A stretch of 64,000 nucleotides of DNA, taken from the NCBI GenBank assembly GCA_016721735.1, contig JADKHM010000019.1, forward strand, positions 248,001 through 312,000, given 5' to 3'. The notes below the pieces were generated by a model, which was not told where the DNA came from, made no database searches, and saw only the letters and a program-made list of their open reading frames with translations. This document shows, piece after piece, positions 37,061-46,856 of this stretch. Numbering within the stretch: the stretch's first letter is position 1; every line of letters begins with the position of its first letter. Origin of the DNA: Flavobacterium sp. Lineage in GTDB: Bacteria > Bacteroidota > Bacteroidia > Flavobacteriales > Flavobacteriaceae. The translations under genes and the position numbers were made by a program.

Positions 37061-37353
37061 ATTTGTTCTTGCACTAAACCGATAATGGTGTTGGCATCTA
37101 GCTCTCCGGATTGTCTCCAAATCATTTGCCCTTCTTTGTAGATCATCAAGGTTGGCAATCCTTTTATACGTAAAGCATCTGCTAATTCTTGATTCTTATC
37201 TACATCAATTTTTATAACCTTCGCTTTATCGCCAAGTGCAGCGGCCACATCTCTGATTACAGGATGCATCGATACAGAAGATTCGTTCCACTCGGTATAA
37301 AAATCAATTAATACCGGAACTTGAGCATTGATTAGTTCTCCAAATTTTGACAT
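37057..37353 (-). CDS. Thioredoxin-fold protein lacking the CXXC active site
   Basis: A 98-residue thioredoxin-like protein. The fold is clear: PVLIDFYTEWNESSVSMHP, KVIKIDVDKNQELADALRIK and the cis-proline loop GLPTLMIYKEGQMIWRQSG. Where thioredoxins have WCGPC this protein has WNESS, so it cannot do dithiol-disulfide exchange; a structural or chaperone role is more likely. ATG 37353 (MSKFGELIN) is preferred to an upstream in-frame start at 37395, which adds fourteen residues unlike the family. It follows the metallophosphoesterase gene on the same strand. Confidence 0.87.
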   Translation of the reverse strand: MSKFGELINAQVPVLIDFYTEWNESSVSMHPVIRDVAAALGDKAKVIKIDVDKNQELADALRIKGLPTLMIYKEGQMIWRQSGELDANTIIGLVQEQI

Positions 37354-37425
37354 AAAACCAAAATATTTAATTTCTAAACTCTTGTAATTAAGCAATTACA
37401 CTACAAAAGTAGCGTTTTAAACGAA

Positions 37426-38658
37426 TTATGCTAATTTTTCGCCTTTTTTTAGTTGAATAACCGTTATTTCGGGCATAATACCAACTCTTCCCGGATAAGC
37501 GTGAAATCCGAAGCCTCTATTGACATAGATATATCGCCCAAATTCTTCATATAATCCTGCCCATTGTTTGTAAACGTACTGCGCCAAACTCCACTTAAAA
37601 TAACCTGGTATTTCAATACCGAATTGCATCCCATGGGTGTGCCCAGACAAAGTCAACTGGAAATGCTTATCGTTCTCTTTAACTTCATATTCCCAATGAC
37701 TTGGATCATGACTCATCAAAATTTTAAAATCATCACGACTCAATTGATTTGACGCTTTTTTTAAATCTCCAGCTTGCTTAAAATTATGTCCCCAATTTTC
37801 GACGCCAACCAAGGCTATTCGATCAGCTCCTTTTTGTATATAGGTGTGTTCGTTTAACAGTAATTTGAAATCAATTGCGCCATACAAATCTTTGATGTCT
37901 TGGAAATTCTTTTCTTTCTCCTGATCTGATGGCCAAGTTACGTATTCGCCATAATCGTGGTTTCCTAAAACTGAATATTTGCCAAACGGATAGTCTTTTA
38001 TTCGCTTAAACGCATCAATCCAAGGATGCATTTCTTTGGCATGGGTATTCACAATATCTCCGGTAAAAAGGATCATGTCGGCTTCTTGTTCATTTATCAA
38101 ATCAATGGCGTAATTGATTTTCTCCGGATTGTCAAAACTACCGCTATGAACATCCGAAATTTGCGTAATGGTAAATCCATCGAAGGCGTCCGGCAAATCC
38201 GGAAAAAAGATTCTTTGCTTAATAACTTTGTAATTGTATTTGCCGAATGTCATTCCGTATATCAAAGAAAGAAAAGGAACGGCCGCCAATCCCAATCCCA
38301 TTTGACTGACGAACTTTCTTCGAGACTTCAAAAAATCTCCATTGTCGTTTTCGATAAAGTAGTTGACCGAGCCAACTATAACTCTATACATATCTTCCCC
38401 GCACAAAACCAAAGTGACAACAATTTTTGGTATATAAATCAATAACATTAAACCCATTGTAAATAAGGTTCGCTTGGTTTGCCCCACCGACCGATCAAAT
38501 TGAGTAAAAGAATAAACGATGAAGAGAAATAAAAAGACACTTATTATTAAGTAAGCATTCACAATCCATTTGGACTTAAGAAGTGTCTTGATTGCTTGGA
38601 AAGAATAGATTTCAATGAGCAGAAACAAGAAGGCAATGATTAAAAATCGAAATAACAT
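37426..38658 (-). CDS. Membrane-anchored metallophosphoesterase
   Basis: A 410-residue protein with four or so N-terminal membrane segments (residues 1-150) and a calcineurin-like phosphoesterase domain. The metal-binding motifs run in order: ITQISDVHSGSFDNPEK, ILFTGDIVNTHA, SVLGNHDYGEYVTW, ILMSHDPSHW and LTLSGHTHGMQFG. The substrate is unknown; relatives act on lipids such as UDP-diacylglucosamine or on nucleotides. Divergent from polA. Confidence 0.9.
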   Translation of the reverse strand: MLFRFLIIAFLFLLIEIYSFQAIKTLLKSKWIVNAYLIISVFLFLFIVYSFTQFDRSVGQTKRTLFTMGLMLLIYIPKIVVTLVLCGEDMYRVIVGSVNYFIENDNGDFLKSRRKFVSQMGLGLAAVPFLSLIYGMTFGKYNYKVIKQRIFFPDLPDAFDGFTITQISDVHSGSFDNPEKINYAIDLINEQEADMILFTGDIVNTHAKEMHPWIDAFKRIKDYPFGKYSVLGNHDYGEYVTWPSDQEKEKNFQDIKDLYGAIDFKLLLNEHTYIQKGADRIALVGVENWGHNFKQAGDLKKASNQLSRDDFKILMSHDPSHWEYEVKENDKHFQLTLSGHTHGMQFGIEIPGYFKWSLAQYVYKQWAGLYEEFGRYIYVNRGFGFHAYPGRVGIMPEITVIQLKKGEKLA

Positions 38659-38790
38659 GCAATATTTTTTGCCAAAATAACAAATTAAACAAATGCTAGA
38701 AATTTTATTAGTTTAAATTTAACGCAATGGTCCAACCTTAGCATCGAAATACTTATTTTTACCCATCAAATGAATTTAAAATAATTGAAT

Positions 38791-41640
38791 ATGTCAGCAC
38801 AAAAACGGCTCTACCTCCTCGACGCCTACGCCCTCATTTTTCGTGGTTACTTTGCCTTTATCAAAAACCCTCGTATTAACTCCAAAGGAATGGATACTTC
38901 AGCCATCATGGGTTTCATGAATGCCTTAATGGATGTCATCAAACGTGAAAAACCAGATCATTTGGCTGTTGCTTTTGATAAAGGAGGAAGTGACTATCGT
39001 TACGAAATGTATCAAGAGTACAAAGCGCATCGAGACGAAACTCCCGAAGCCATCAAAATTGCTGTACCGTATATTCAAGAATTACTAAAAGCCATGCATA
39101 TTCCCATTATAGAAGTCGCAGGATACGAAGCTGACGACCTCATCGGAACGCTTGCCAAACAAGCCGAAAAAGAAAACTATCAGGTTTTTATGGTGACGCC
39201 CGACAAAGACTTTGCGCAATTGGTTTCGGAAAATATTTTTATGTACAAACCAGCACGAATGGGCAATGACATCGAAATTTGGGGTGTTCCAGAAGTACTT
39301 GCCAAATTCGAAATTGAACGGCCAGAACAAGTAATTGACTTTCTCGGGATGATGGGAGACGCGGCCGACAACATTCCAGGATTGCCTGGAGTAGGTGAAG
39401 TTACCGCAAAAAAACTGCTGAAAGAATTCGGTTCGATGGAAAATCTACTAGCCAATACAGACAAACTGAAAGGCGCGATGAAAGAAAAAATAGAAGCCAA
39501 TGCCGACAAAGGAATTTTGTCCAAAAAATTAGCTCGGATTCTTTTAGATTGTCCCGTCACTTTTAATGCAACGGACTACGAATTATCTAAACCAGATGTC
39601 GAGAAAACGGACGTCTTATTTCAAGAACTAGAGTTTCGTCAAATGAAAGCGCAGTTCGACAAATTTTTCGGTACAGGTAAGGAATACGACGAAATTGACA
39701 CCAACGGAAACCACACCGAACAAACCGCAAAAAAAACACCTACAAAAAAAACAAATGAGGAACAGTTTGACTTGTTTGGTTTTTCAGACGAAACCGATAC
39801 TGACACCACACCAAGTTCACACTATGCCACTTTAGCTTCTACGGAACATTTCTATCAAATTGTGCAAGGTGAAATGTCAACAAAATTGCTTTTGCAAAAT
39901 TTGATGCGTCAAACATCTGTCTGTTTTGATACCGAAACCACAGGTATAGATACGCTTCACGCCGAATTAGTTGGCATGTCATTTTCCTACGAAAAAGGAA
40001 AAGCCTTCTACGTTCCTTTTACTGAAAATCAAGAAGAAGCACAAACTCTCATCGACAAATTCAAACCGTTTTTTGAAAACGAAGACATTGAAAAAATCGG
40101 GCAAAACATCAAATATGATTTGAAAATACTAGCCAATTATGGTGTAACCATCAAAGGAAAATTGTTCGACACGATGATTGCGCATTACCTTATCAATCCA
40201 GATATGCGCCATAATATGGATGTGTTGTCGGAAACCTATTTGAAATATTCGCCAAAGTCTATCGAAGATCTTATTGGTAAAAAAGGTAAAAACCAACAAT
40301 CGATGCGTGACGTTGCCTTAGAAGAAATAAAAGAATATGCCGCTGAAGATGCCGATATTACTTTACAACTAAAAGAAATTTTTAGTCCCATCCTAGACAA
40401 AGCAGAAACTAAGAAATTGTTTGATGAAATTGAGATTCCACTAATTCCCGTTTTGGCAGCCATGGAAATGGAAGGCATCAATTTAGATGTAGATTTTCTC
40501 AAATCGATGTCTGTTGATATGCAAAAAGACATCGACCTATTCGAACAGAAAATCTACGAAACGGCTGGAGAGAAATTCAATCTCGCTTCTCCTAAGCAAC
40601 TAGGTGACATCTTATTCGATAAACTCAAAATTGGTGGCGCGAAACAGAAAAAAACCAAAACTGGTCAATATGCCACTGGTGAGGAAGTGTTGAGCTATTT
40701 AGCTAACGAACATCAAATTGTGAAGGACATTCTTGAATGGCGCCAAATGGTAAAACTGCAAAGCACTTACATCGATGCCTTGCCAAATCAAGTGGATCAA
40801 AAAACCGGAAGAGTACATACTGATTATATGCAAACCGTTGCGGCAACAGGCAGATTGAGTTCCAACAATCCGAATTTGCAAAATATTCCTATACGCACGG
40901 AAAGAGGCCGACTCATCAGAAAAGCATTTATTGCTCGCGATGAGAATTATTCTCTGTTATCTGCCGATTATTCTCAAATTGAATTGCGAATCATCGCTGC
41001 TTTGTCGGGTGAAGAAAACATGATTAAAGCTTTTCAAAATAACGAAGACATTCACAAAAGTACCGCTGCGAAAGTGTTCAATGTGCCATTAGAAGAAGTC
41101 ACTAAAGAACAACGAAGTAATGCCAAAACGGTAAACTTCGGAATCATTTATGGCGTTTCAGCTTTCGGATTGAGTAACCAAACTTCATTATCTAGAAAAG
41201 AAAGTGCAGAACTCATTGATGCGTATTATGCTACGTATCCGAAACTCAAGTCGTATATGTCGAATCAAGTTGATTTTGCTCGAGAAAACGGCTATGTGCA
41301 AACGGTTTTGGGAAGACGTCGCTATCTCAAAGACATTAATTCCGCCAACATGATGGTGAAAAGTGGTGCCGAACGAAATGCTGTTAACGCCCCAATTCAG
41401 GGAAGTGCTGCCGATATCATCAAAATCGCGATGATCAACATTCACAAAAAATTGACCTCTGAAAACTGGAAATCAAAAATGTTGTTGCAAGTTCATGATG
41501 AATTGGTTTTTGATGTTCATCATAGTGAACTGGAAAAAATTCAACCCATAATCAAACACGAAATGGAAAATGCTTTCCAACTTGATGTTCCTTTAGAAGT
41601 TGAAATGGGCATCGGAAAAAATTGGTTAGAGGCGCATTAG
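38791..41640 (+). CDS. polA: DNA polymerase I
   Basis: Repair and Okazaki-fragment polymerase of 949 residues with all three domains. The 5'-3' exonuclease is at about 1-290 (LYLLDAYALIFRGYFAF, VAGYEADDLIGTLAKQAE). The 3'-5' exonuclease has an intact acidic site at about 370-530 (CFDTETTGIDTLHAELVG, GQNIKYDLKILANYG, AAEDADITLQLKEIF). The polymerase domain has motif A LLSADYSQIELRIIAALSGE, the O helix NAKTVNFGIIYGVSAFGLS, and motif C LQVHDELVFDV. ATG 38791 is preferred to TTG 38785 upstream. Intact proofreading residues contrast with some other bacterial PolA enzymes. Confidence 0.97.
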   Translation: MSAQKRLYLLDAYALIFRGYFAFIKNPRINSKGMDTSAIMGFMNALMDVIKREKPDHLAVAFDKGGSDYRYEMYQEYKAHRDETPEAIKIAVPYIQELLKAMHIPIIEVAGYEADDLIGTLAKQAEKENYQVFMVTPDKDFAQLVSENIFMYKPARMGNDIEIWGVPEVLAKFEIERPEQVIDFLGMMGDAADNIPGLPGVGEVTAKKLLKEFGSMENLLANTDKLKGAMKEKIEANADKGILSKKLARILLDCPVTFNATDYELSKPDVEKTDVLFQELEFRQMKAQFDKFFGTGKEYDEIDTNGNHTEQTAKKTPTKKTNEEQFDLFGFSDETDTDTTPSSHYATLASTEHFYQIVQGEMSTKLLLQNLMRQTSVCFDTETTGIDTLHAELVGMSFSYEKGKAFYVPFTENQEEAQTLIDKFKPFFENEDIEKIGQNIKYDLKILANYGVTIKGKLFDTMIAHYLINPDMRHNMDVLSETYLKYSPKSIEDLIGKKGKNQQSMRDVALEEIKEYAAEDADITLQLKEIFSPILDKAETKKLFDEIEIPLIPVLAAMEMEGINLDVDFLKSMSVDMQKDIDLFEQKIYETAGEKFNLASPKQLGDILFDKLKIGGAKQKKTKTGQYATGEEVLSYLANEHQIVKDILEWRQMVKLQSTYIDALPNQVDQKTGRVHTDYMQTVAATGRLSSNNPNLQNIPIRTERGRLIRKAFIARDENYSLLSADYSQIELRIIAALSGEENMIKAFQNNEDIHKSTAAKVFNVPLEEVTKEQRSNAKTVNFGIIYGVSAFGLSNQTSLSRKESAELIDAYYATYPKLKSYMSNQVDFARENGYVQTVLGRRRYLKDINSANMMVKSGAERNAVNAPIQGSAADIIKIAMINIHKKLTSENWKSKMLLQVHDELVFDVHHSELEKIQPIIKHEMENAFQLDVPLEVEMGIGKNWLEAH

Positions 41641-41642
41641 AC

Positions 41643-44276
41643 CTACAAAGCAAATCGATAAGTTGCCTTAATCAAAAATATATTTTCTGGTTGGCGATGA
41701 AATAACTGGTCGTTAATGCCGGAAAATAAGTTTTCTCTGGCACTACCGTTTGCAAATATACCCTGTGACCAAACCAAGAAGAGTTCCGATCCTGGTATAT
41801 ATTCCCAACGGATTACTAAATTTGAATTGAATGAAACTTGGGAAAAGTTCGGATTTTCAAAAGTATAATCTGTAGTTCCATCCATGTTTTCATCTATTTG
41901 GTAAGTGTTATCGCTTTCAGCAAAATTGATCTGATTTGGCTGAAACAAAGCAATTCTATCACCATAAAAATGGGCAATCGGATCCGTTACTTTGTTGAAT
42001 GATTTGTATATTCCTGTTGAAATAAATGGTTGACCGTAATATTGAATGGTCAAATTTGGATTGATGCTATAATCTACACGAATTGTAGCATTGAGTGTAT
42101 GTTGCGACAGTTCTGCCGTAATATATCGCGGCTCGCCATTGAAATCTGTCTCAGTTACATATTGGGTTTTACTTTTATTAATTGCATAATTTGGACTCAA
42201 GGAAATCGTCAAAGAATTAATGGGTTGATACGCAACACCACCATCGTATTCTAAATAAGAGAATGAATCATCTTTGCCTTGCGAATGGTAGATTCCTCCG
42301 TAAAAACTAAACTTCTTGCGCCCGTCTGAATTGAAGTTGATGTACTTAAACACTTCCTCAGAATAACGAAATCGTGGTCCACCTTGCAAAATAGTATTGG
42401 TATAAATTCTAGGTTTATAAACCACTTGCGAATTGAAATTCCAGTTGCTTTTTAAATTGGCATTGGCGTTAATCGAATACTGCATTCTATTGTAATTGCC
42501 CTCAAAATCATAACTCGAAAACTGTTCAAATCGCGTATTGATTCTTCTAAAATACCCAAAAGGTTTCAATGTTTGATGCGAAATAGAGGCATATTGTCTC
42601 ACTTCATCAGCTTGACGCAAAAACCCGACATCATTCAGTTCTAACTCTGGGGAACGCCAAAGGACCGCGGTATAATAGCGCCAATTTCCAACACTAGATT
42701 TACCAATTTCAAATCGACCGCCTGTTCCCGTTAGTGAAGTCCGCATGGTATCCACCTCAACATGACTCGCATCGACACGCTGAAACAAATGCGTCAAACT
42801 ATTCTGCGTTCTCGCGATTGCTTCTCGACTTCCTAAAACATGACTGGAAACAACATTTCCAATGGCATAGTATTTTCGATTTTTCCAATTGTGTTGAAAG
42901 TCGATTCCGGCCGTATACGCTGATTTGCGGAGGTAACTCAAGTCATCGCCAACCAAATTTCTGTTGGTTGCCGTAAAAATGCCGCCGATAAAACTATTTC
43001 GATGATTAAAATCCTTTTGCGCTCTTCCCACAAAATAATTGGTAAGCGGCTCTACTTTTTGTTCTCTTCTGCTTCCGTTGTTATCAATTTCCGCATATTC
43101 ATTGTCAGTTACACTTTCCAAAATTCCGAGTGACCAACCTGTTTTTGTCTTGCCGCTAAACTTTGCGGCTCCTATAATGGTAGAGTACTTGGGCTGTTTA
43201 ACAAATTCATTTTCAGACAGTGAAGCACTACCTTGCGGATTCCGTCCGATGCGCCGTGAATAAAACAAATTATCGGGATTATCCGCAAACCGAAAATCAA
43301 AAATGTTCTTGTTTTCTACGAAAAAAGGACGTCGTTCTTCAAAAAATATCTGAAAACCATCGAGTGCAATTGCCGCTGGATCAGCATCGACTTGCCCAAA
43401 ATCAGGATTTACGGTTAAGTCTAACGTCAAATCGTTAGTGATTCCGATTTTTGCATCTAATCCAGCGCTCACTTTGGTGTCATTGCCATCTCGAAATGGA
43501 TTTCCTTTTTCTTCAGGATACGAGTTAAGCTGAGAAGCGGAATACGGTTGAATTTCGATTTGCTTTTGTGGTTCTATATCCTTCAAGCCATGTAATTCGC
43601 CAAATTCGCTTACCCAACCCGGAGAATCTAACGGAATTCTTTGCCAAGTTGATCGCTCTTCCGCTCGGAAAAATCGACGTTGCACTTGAATTCCCCATAC
43701 TTGTTCTTTATCATTTCCAAATTTTAGTTGACTAAACGGAATTTTTAACTCTGCAGTCCAACCTTCCTCATCAATATTGGTCTTTAAATACCAAATCGGA
43801 TTCCAACTTCCGTCCCAATTATTACCATTGTTAGAAATAAACTCATCGCCTTTGACACTCGAAACCGACGAAGTGAAAGAGAAACCTGTACGTTTGTCGT
43901 GGTAACTATCGATATTAATTTCAACCCAATCGCCTTCAAAGCCATCGCGACGAGACATCCTTTTTACAATTTTACTTGGATCATTGTCGTAGCAGCGAAA
44001 CGCTATATAAAGAAATTTCTTGTCGTAAATAATTTTAAATTTGGTTTGTTCAGTTGGCGCTGTATTTTCGTCTGGTTCTCTTTCGAGAAAGTCACTTGAC
44101 CAATCAACGATGTCCCAGCCTTTTTCATCTATAATACCATCAATGGTTGGAGAATCAATAGCCGAAATGGGTTTGGTGTCGTATACTCTTTTTGAGATTA
44201 GCGGCTTTTCTTGGGCTTTACCAACTTGAAATGCCAAAATGGAGTATAGTAATAGTGTTGTTCTTTGCAATCCCAT
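41643..44276 (-). CDS. DUF5916 / carbohydrate-binding family 9-like outer-membrane protein
   Basis: A secreted protein of 877 residues. After a signal peptide (MGLQRTTLLLYSILAFQVGKAQ) comes a CBM9-like domain (SPTIDGIIDEKGWDIVDWSS, FLYIAFRCYDNDPSKIVKR, GWTAELKIPFSQLKFGN) and then a long DUF5916 beta-barrel ending in LIKATYRFAL, typical of an outer-membrane protein. The role is unknown. ATG 44276 is preferred because it begins the signal peptide; the in-frame start at 44312 adds twelve residues before it. It ends 2 bp from the polA stop codon, convergent. Confidence 0.85.
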   Translation of the reverse strand: MGLQRTTLLLYSILAFQVGKAQEKPLISKRVYDTKPISAIDSPTIDGIIDEKGWDIVDWSSDFLEREPDENTAPTEQTKFKIIYDKKFLYIAFRCYDNDPSKIVKRMSRRDGFEGDWVEINIDSYHDKRTGFSFTSSVSSVKGDEFISNNGNNWDGSWNPIWYLKTNIDEEGWTAELKIPFSQLKFGNDKEQVWGIQVQRRFFRAEERSTWQRIPLDSPGWVSEFGELHGLKDIEPQKQIEIQPYSASQLNSYPEEKGNPFRDGNDTKVSAGLDAKIGITNDLTLDLTVNPDFGQVDADPAAIALDGFQIFFEERRPFFVENKNIFDFRFADNPDNLFYSRRIGRNPQGSASLSENEFVKQPKYSTIIGAAKFSGKTKTGWSLGILESVTDNEYAEIDNNGSRREQKVEPLTNYFVGRAQKDFNHRNSFIGGIFTATNRNLVGDDLSYLRKSAYTAGIDFQHNWKNRKYYAIGNVVSSHVLGSREAIARTQNSLTHLFQRVDASHVEVDTMRTSLTGTGGRFEIGKSSVGNWRYYTAVLWRSPELELNDVGFLRQADEVRQYASISHQTLKPFGYFRRINTRFEQFSSYDFEGNYNRMQYSINANANLKSNWNFNSQVVYKPRIYTNTILQGGPRFRYSEEVFKYINFNSDGRKKFSFYGGIYHSQGKDDSFSYLEYDGGVAYQPINSLTISLSPNYAINKSKTQYVTETDFNGEPRYITAELSQHTLNATIRVDYSINPNLTIQYYGQPFISTGIYKSFNKVTDPIAHFYGDRIALFQPNQINFAESDNTYQIDENMDGTTDYTFENPNFSQVSFNSNLVIRWEYIPGSELFLVWSQGIFANGSARENLFSGINDQLFHRQPENIFLIKATYRFAL

Positions 44277-44472
44277 AGCTTTGATTTTATAAAGTCTAAT
44301 AGACCACAACAATTGCGTATTGTTACACTTAAATCAAAATTCTTGATGCAAGACCGAAACTCGTGCTCAGTACACTCCAAATTAGTCAACTAAATTACTG
44401 TAACAGGAAGATTAATGGTAGACAAATAGTGGACATTGGCAATGTCTCCCATTTTTTATCAAAAACAATTGT

Positions 44473-44480
44473 TACTTTTA
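44473..44480 (+). promoter_or_regulatory. Weak -7 element before the radical SAM cluster
   Basis: TACTTTTA, one mismatch from TAnnTTTG, 20 bp before ATG 44501. No good -33 TTG is at the right spacing, so confidence is low. Confidence 0.3.
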
Positions 44481-44500
44481 GTGCTCAAAAACTAACATCC

Positions 44501-45403
44501 ATGGATTCACTGAAGACCATATTGTACTTTTCTATTTTTAGATATCCGTTAAAGCTCGAAGAAATTCACAGTTATACGAATCACGCTGAAGTGACAGACA
44601 CGATAAAAGAGTTGGACACTTTAATTGGCCTAAAAATCTTGAGTAAGGTGGATGATTTTTATGTTTATGGCAATGATTTAGAAAGTGTTCCTAAACGAAT
44701 CAAGGGAAATGTCTTGGCAACAAGAATATTCGAAAAAGCCCAATCAAGATCACGTTTTATTTCAAAATTTCCCTTTGTGGCTGCCGTTGGCGTGTCCGGT
44801 TCATTGTCTAAAGGCTACTACGATTCGAATAGTGACATCGATTTTTTTATTATCACAAAACCCAATAGACTATGGATTTGCAGAACGTTCTTAATACTTT
44901 ACAAGAAAATATTTTTGCTCAATTCCCGCAAGTATTTTTGCCCAAATTATTTTATTTCGTCCGAGCAACTTGAAATCATCGAACAGAATAGATTTACTGC
45001 TACAGAGTTGAAAACATTAATTCCGATGCAAGGGAAAAAAGCCTTTATGCACTTCTACGAAGATAATTCTTGGATAAATAGCTATTTCAGTAAATTTAAG
45101 GTCAACGCTGATTTCATTCCCGAAATCAACAAATCTTGGGCTATAAGAAATATCGAAGTGGTCCTCAACAACAGATTGGGCGACGCACTAGATTACTTTT
45201 TTAGAAGCATTACGTTGCGAAAATGGAAAGCCAAATTCGATTACCTTTCCGAAGAAGACTTTAGAATTGCACTCAAATCAACGAAGAATATCTCGAAACA
45301 CCATCCGTCCAATTTTCAAAAAAAAGTTATCCTATCTTTGAACTCCAAACTGGAGGAAGTGCAACACAAATTTAATGTCGTCATCGCAAAGGAACATGTC
45401 TAA
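44501..45403 (+). CDS. Nucleotidyltransferase-domain protein, first gene of the radical SAM cluster
   Basis: A 300-residue protein. The N-terminal 90 residues look like a winged-helix segment (ILYFSIFRYPLKLEEIHSY). The nucleotidyltransferase core follows: VSGSLSKGYYDSNSDIDFFI near residue 99 has the GS motif and the DxD metal pair of the polymerase-beta superfamily. Such proteins can transfer NMP groups to proteins, sugars or small molecules; the substrate is unknown. ATG 44501 is preferred because the longer in-frame extension to 44363 contains the likely promoter. It overlaps the next gene by 8 bp. Confidence 0.8.
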   Translation: MDSLKTILYFSIFRYPLKLEEIHSYTNHAEVTDTIKELDTLIGLKILSKVDDFYVYGNDLESVPKRIKGNVLATRIFEKAQSRSRFISKFPFVAAVGVSGSLSKGYYDSNSDIDFFIITKPNRLWICRTFLILYKKIFLLNSRKYFCPNYFISSEQLEIIEQNRFTATELKTLIPMQGKKAFMHFYEDNSWINSYFSKFKVNADFIPEINKSWAIRNIEVVLNNRLGDALDYFFRSITLRKWKAKFDYLSEEDFRIALKSTKNISKHHPSNFQKKVILSLNSKLEEVQHKFNVVIAKEHV

Positions 45404-46856
45404 TATTCTTTTTTCGCATTCTTACTATTATCAACTCGACCCAAAGCAGTGGAAAAACAAAATGCCTTTTCCGCCGTTGGGAACTTTATACGCCGCTGCC
45501 CTACTGAGAAAAAACGGTTTTGATGTGGCCTTATTCGACACCAATCTTTTAGATTCACCGCATTCAATTATTCCAATTCTTGAGAAAACAGAACCAACTT
45601 ACCTCGTGATTTACGACGACGGCTTTAATTATCTCACCAAAATGTGCCTTACCAATATGCGTGATGCGTGTTTTGATATGATAAAATTGGGTAAGAATCA
45701 AGACTGTACTGTCGTTGTTTGCAGCTCAGACGCTTCCGATCATTACGAAAAATACTTAGAGGCTGGTGCAGACTTTATTATTAAAGGAGAAGGAGAACTG
45801 ACGTTATTGGCGTTAATCAACAACCTCGAGCAAAAGCAACCGACCGATGCTATTGAAGGAATCGTCTATAAAAAAGATACTACGACAATAGTTACTCCAG
45901 GCCGGAAAGTGCTTCAAAATCTAGATGAATTACCTCTTGCTGCTTGGGATTTAGTGGACATGGACAAATACAAAGCAATATGGAAACAAAGCGGAACAGA
46001 GTTTACCTTAAATATCGCTACCACCAGAGGCTGTCCCTATAAATGCAACTGGTGCGCGAAACCAATCTACGGCAATCGATACAATGCGCATTCACCCCAA
46101 TACATTGTCGAAGAAATCGCGTATCTACATGATAAATACGGTGTGTCCAGATTTTGGATGTGCGATGACATTTTTGGATTGAAACCCAATTGGGTCCAAG
46201 AATTCAACGCCGAACTTAAGAATAGAAAACTCAAAATCAAGTACTTTATTCAAAGTCGTGTCGATTTACTCTTAAAAGAAGATACGATTGATGTTCTTGC
46301 CGAATCTGGCCTGGAAGAAGTATGGGTAGGCGCAGAAAGTGCTTCTCAGAAAATTCTTGACGCGATGGACAAAGGCACGAAAGTAGAGGAAATATACGAA
46401 GCCACAAGACTTCTTAAAAACAAGAAAATTCGAGTTGCTTTTTTCTTGCAATTTGGCTATTTGACTGAAAACAAAAGCGACATTAAGAAAACCATCGCCA
46501 TGGTTAAGGAATTGCAGCCAGACAATATTGGAATTTCCGTTTCCTATCCGCTTCCTGGAACCTTGTTCTACGAAAAAGTAAAAGACGATTTGCAACTCAA
46601 AGCCAATTGGACAGATTCTGACGATTTTGAAATGATGTTTCAAGGCACCTATTCTTCGGCATTTTATAGAAAATTGCAACGGTTTGTACACAAAGAATTT
46701 CGAAAAAGTCAAGGTTTTGCCCATTTAAAATCCTTAGGGAAAAACCCATTGCAATTCACTTTTGCGAAAGCGAAATCAATTCTAAAACTGGGCTATTATG
46801 TTCCGAGTGCGTCGATGGATCGTTGGCAATTAAAACTACATCAAGATGAAAGCTGA
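45396..46856 (+). CDS. B12-binding radical SAM protein 1
   Basis: A 486-residue iron-sulfur enzyme with an N-terminal cobalamin-binding domain (FPPLGTLYAAALLRKNGFDV, AGADFIIKGEGELTLLALI) and a radical SAM barrel. The cluster-binding motif is RGCPYKCNWCAKPIYGNRY near residue 217. The ending differs from well-known methylases such as BchE, so the reaction (C-methylation, ring formation or similar) is not readable. ATG 45396 is used: it overlaps the preceding gene by 8 bp and gives the standard start MSNILFSHSYYY. The next gene overlaps by 11 bp. Confidence 0.87.
   Translation: MSNILFSHSYYYQLDPKQWKNKMPFPPLGTLYAAALLRKNGFDVALFDTNLLDSPHSIIPILEKTEPTYLVIYDDGFNYLTKMCLTNMRDACFDMIKLGKNQDCTVVVCSSDASDHYEKYLEAGADFIIKGEGELTLLALINNLEQKQPTDAIEGIVYKKDTTTIVTPGRKVLQNLDELPLAAWDLVDMDKYKAIWKQSGTEFTLNIATTRGCPYKCNWCAKPIYGNRYNAHSPQYIVEEIAYLHDKYGVSRFWMCDDIFGLKPNWVQEFNAELKNRKLKIKYFIQSRVDLLLKEDTIDVLAESGLEEVWVGAESASQKILDAMDKGTKVEEIYEATRLLKNKKIRVAFFLQFGYLTENKSDIKKTIAMVKELQPDNIGISVSYPLPGTLFYEKVKDDLQLKANWTDSDDFEMMFQGTYSSAFYRKLQRFVHKEFRKSQGFAHLKSLGKNPLQFTFAKAKSILKLGYYVPSASMDRWQLKLHQDES

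Noticed and set aside
38785..38790. TTG start for polA
   Set aside because: ATG two codons downstream gives the usual start MSAQKRLYLLDAYA; the TTG adds two residues without support.
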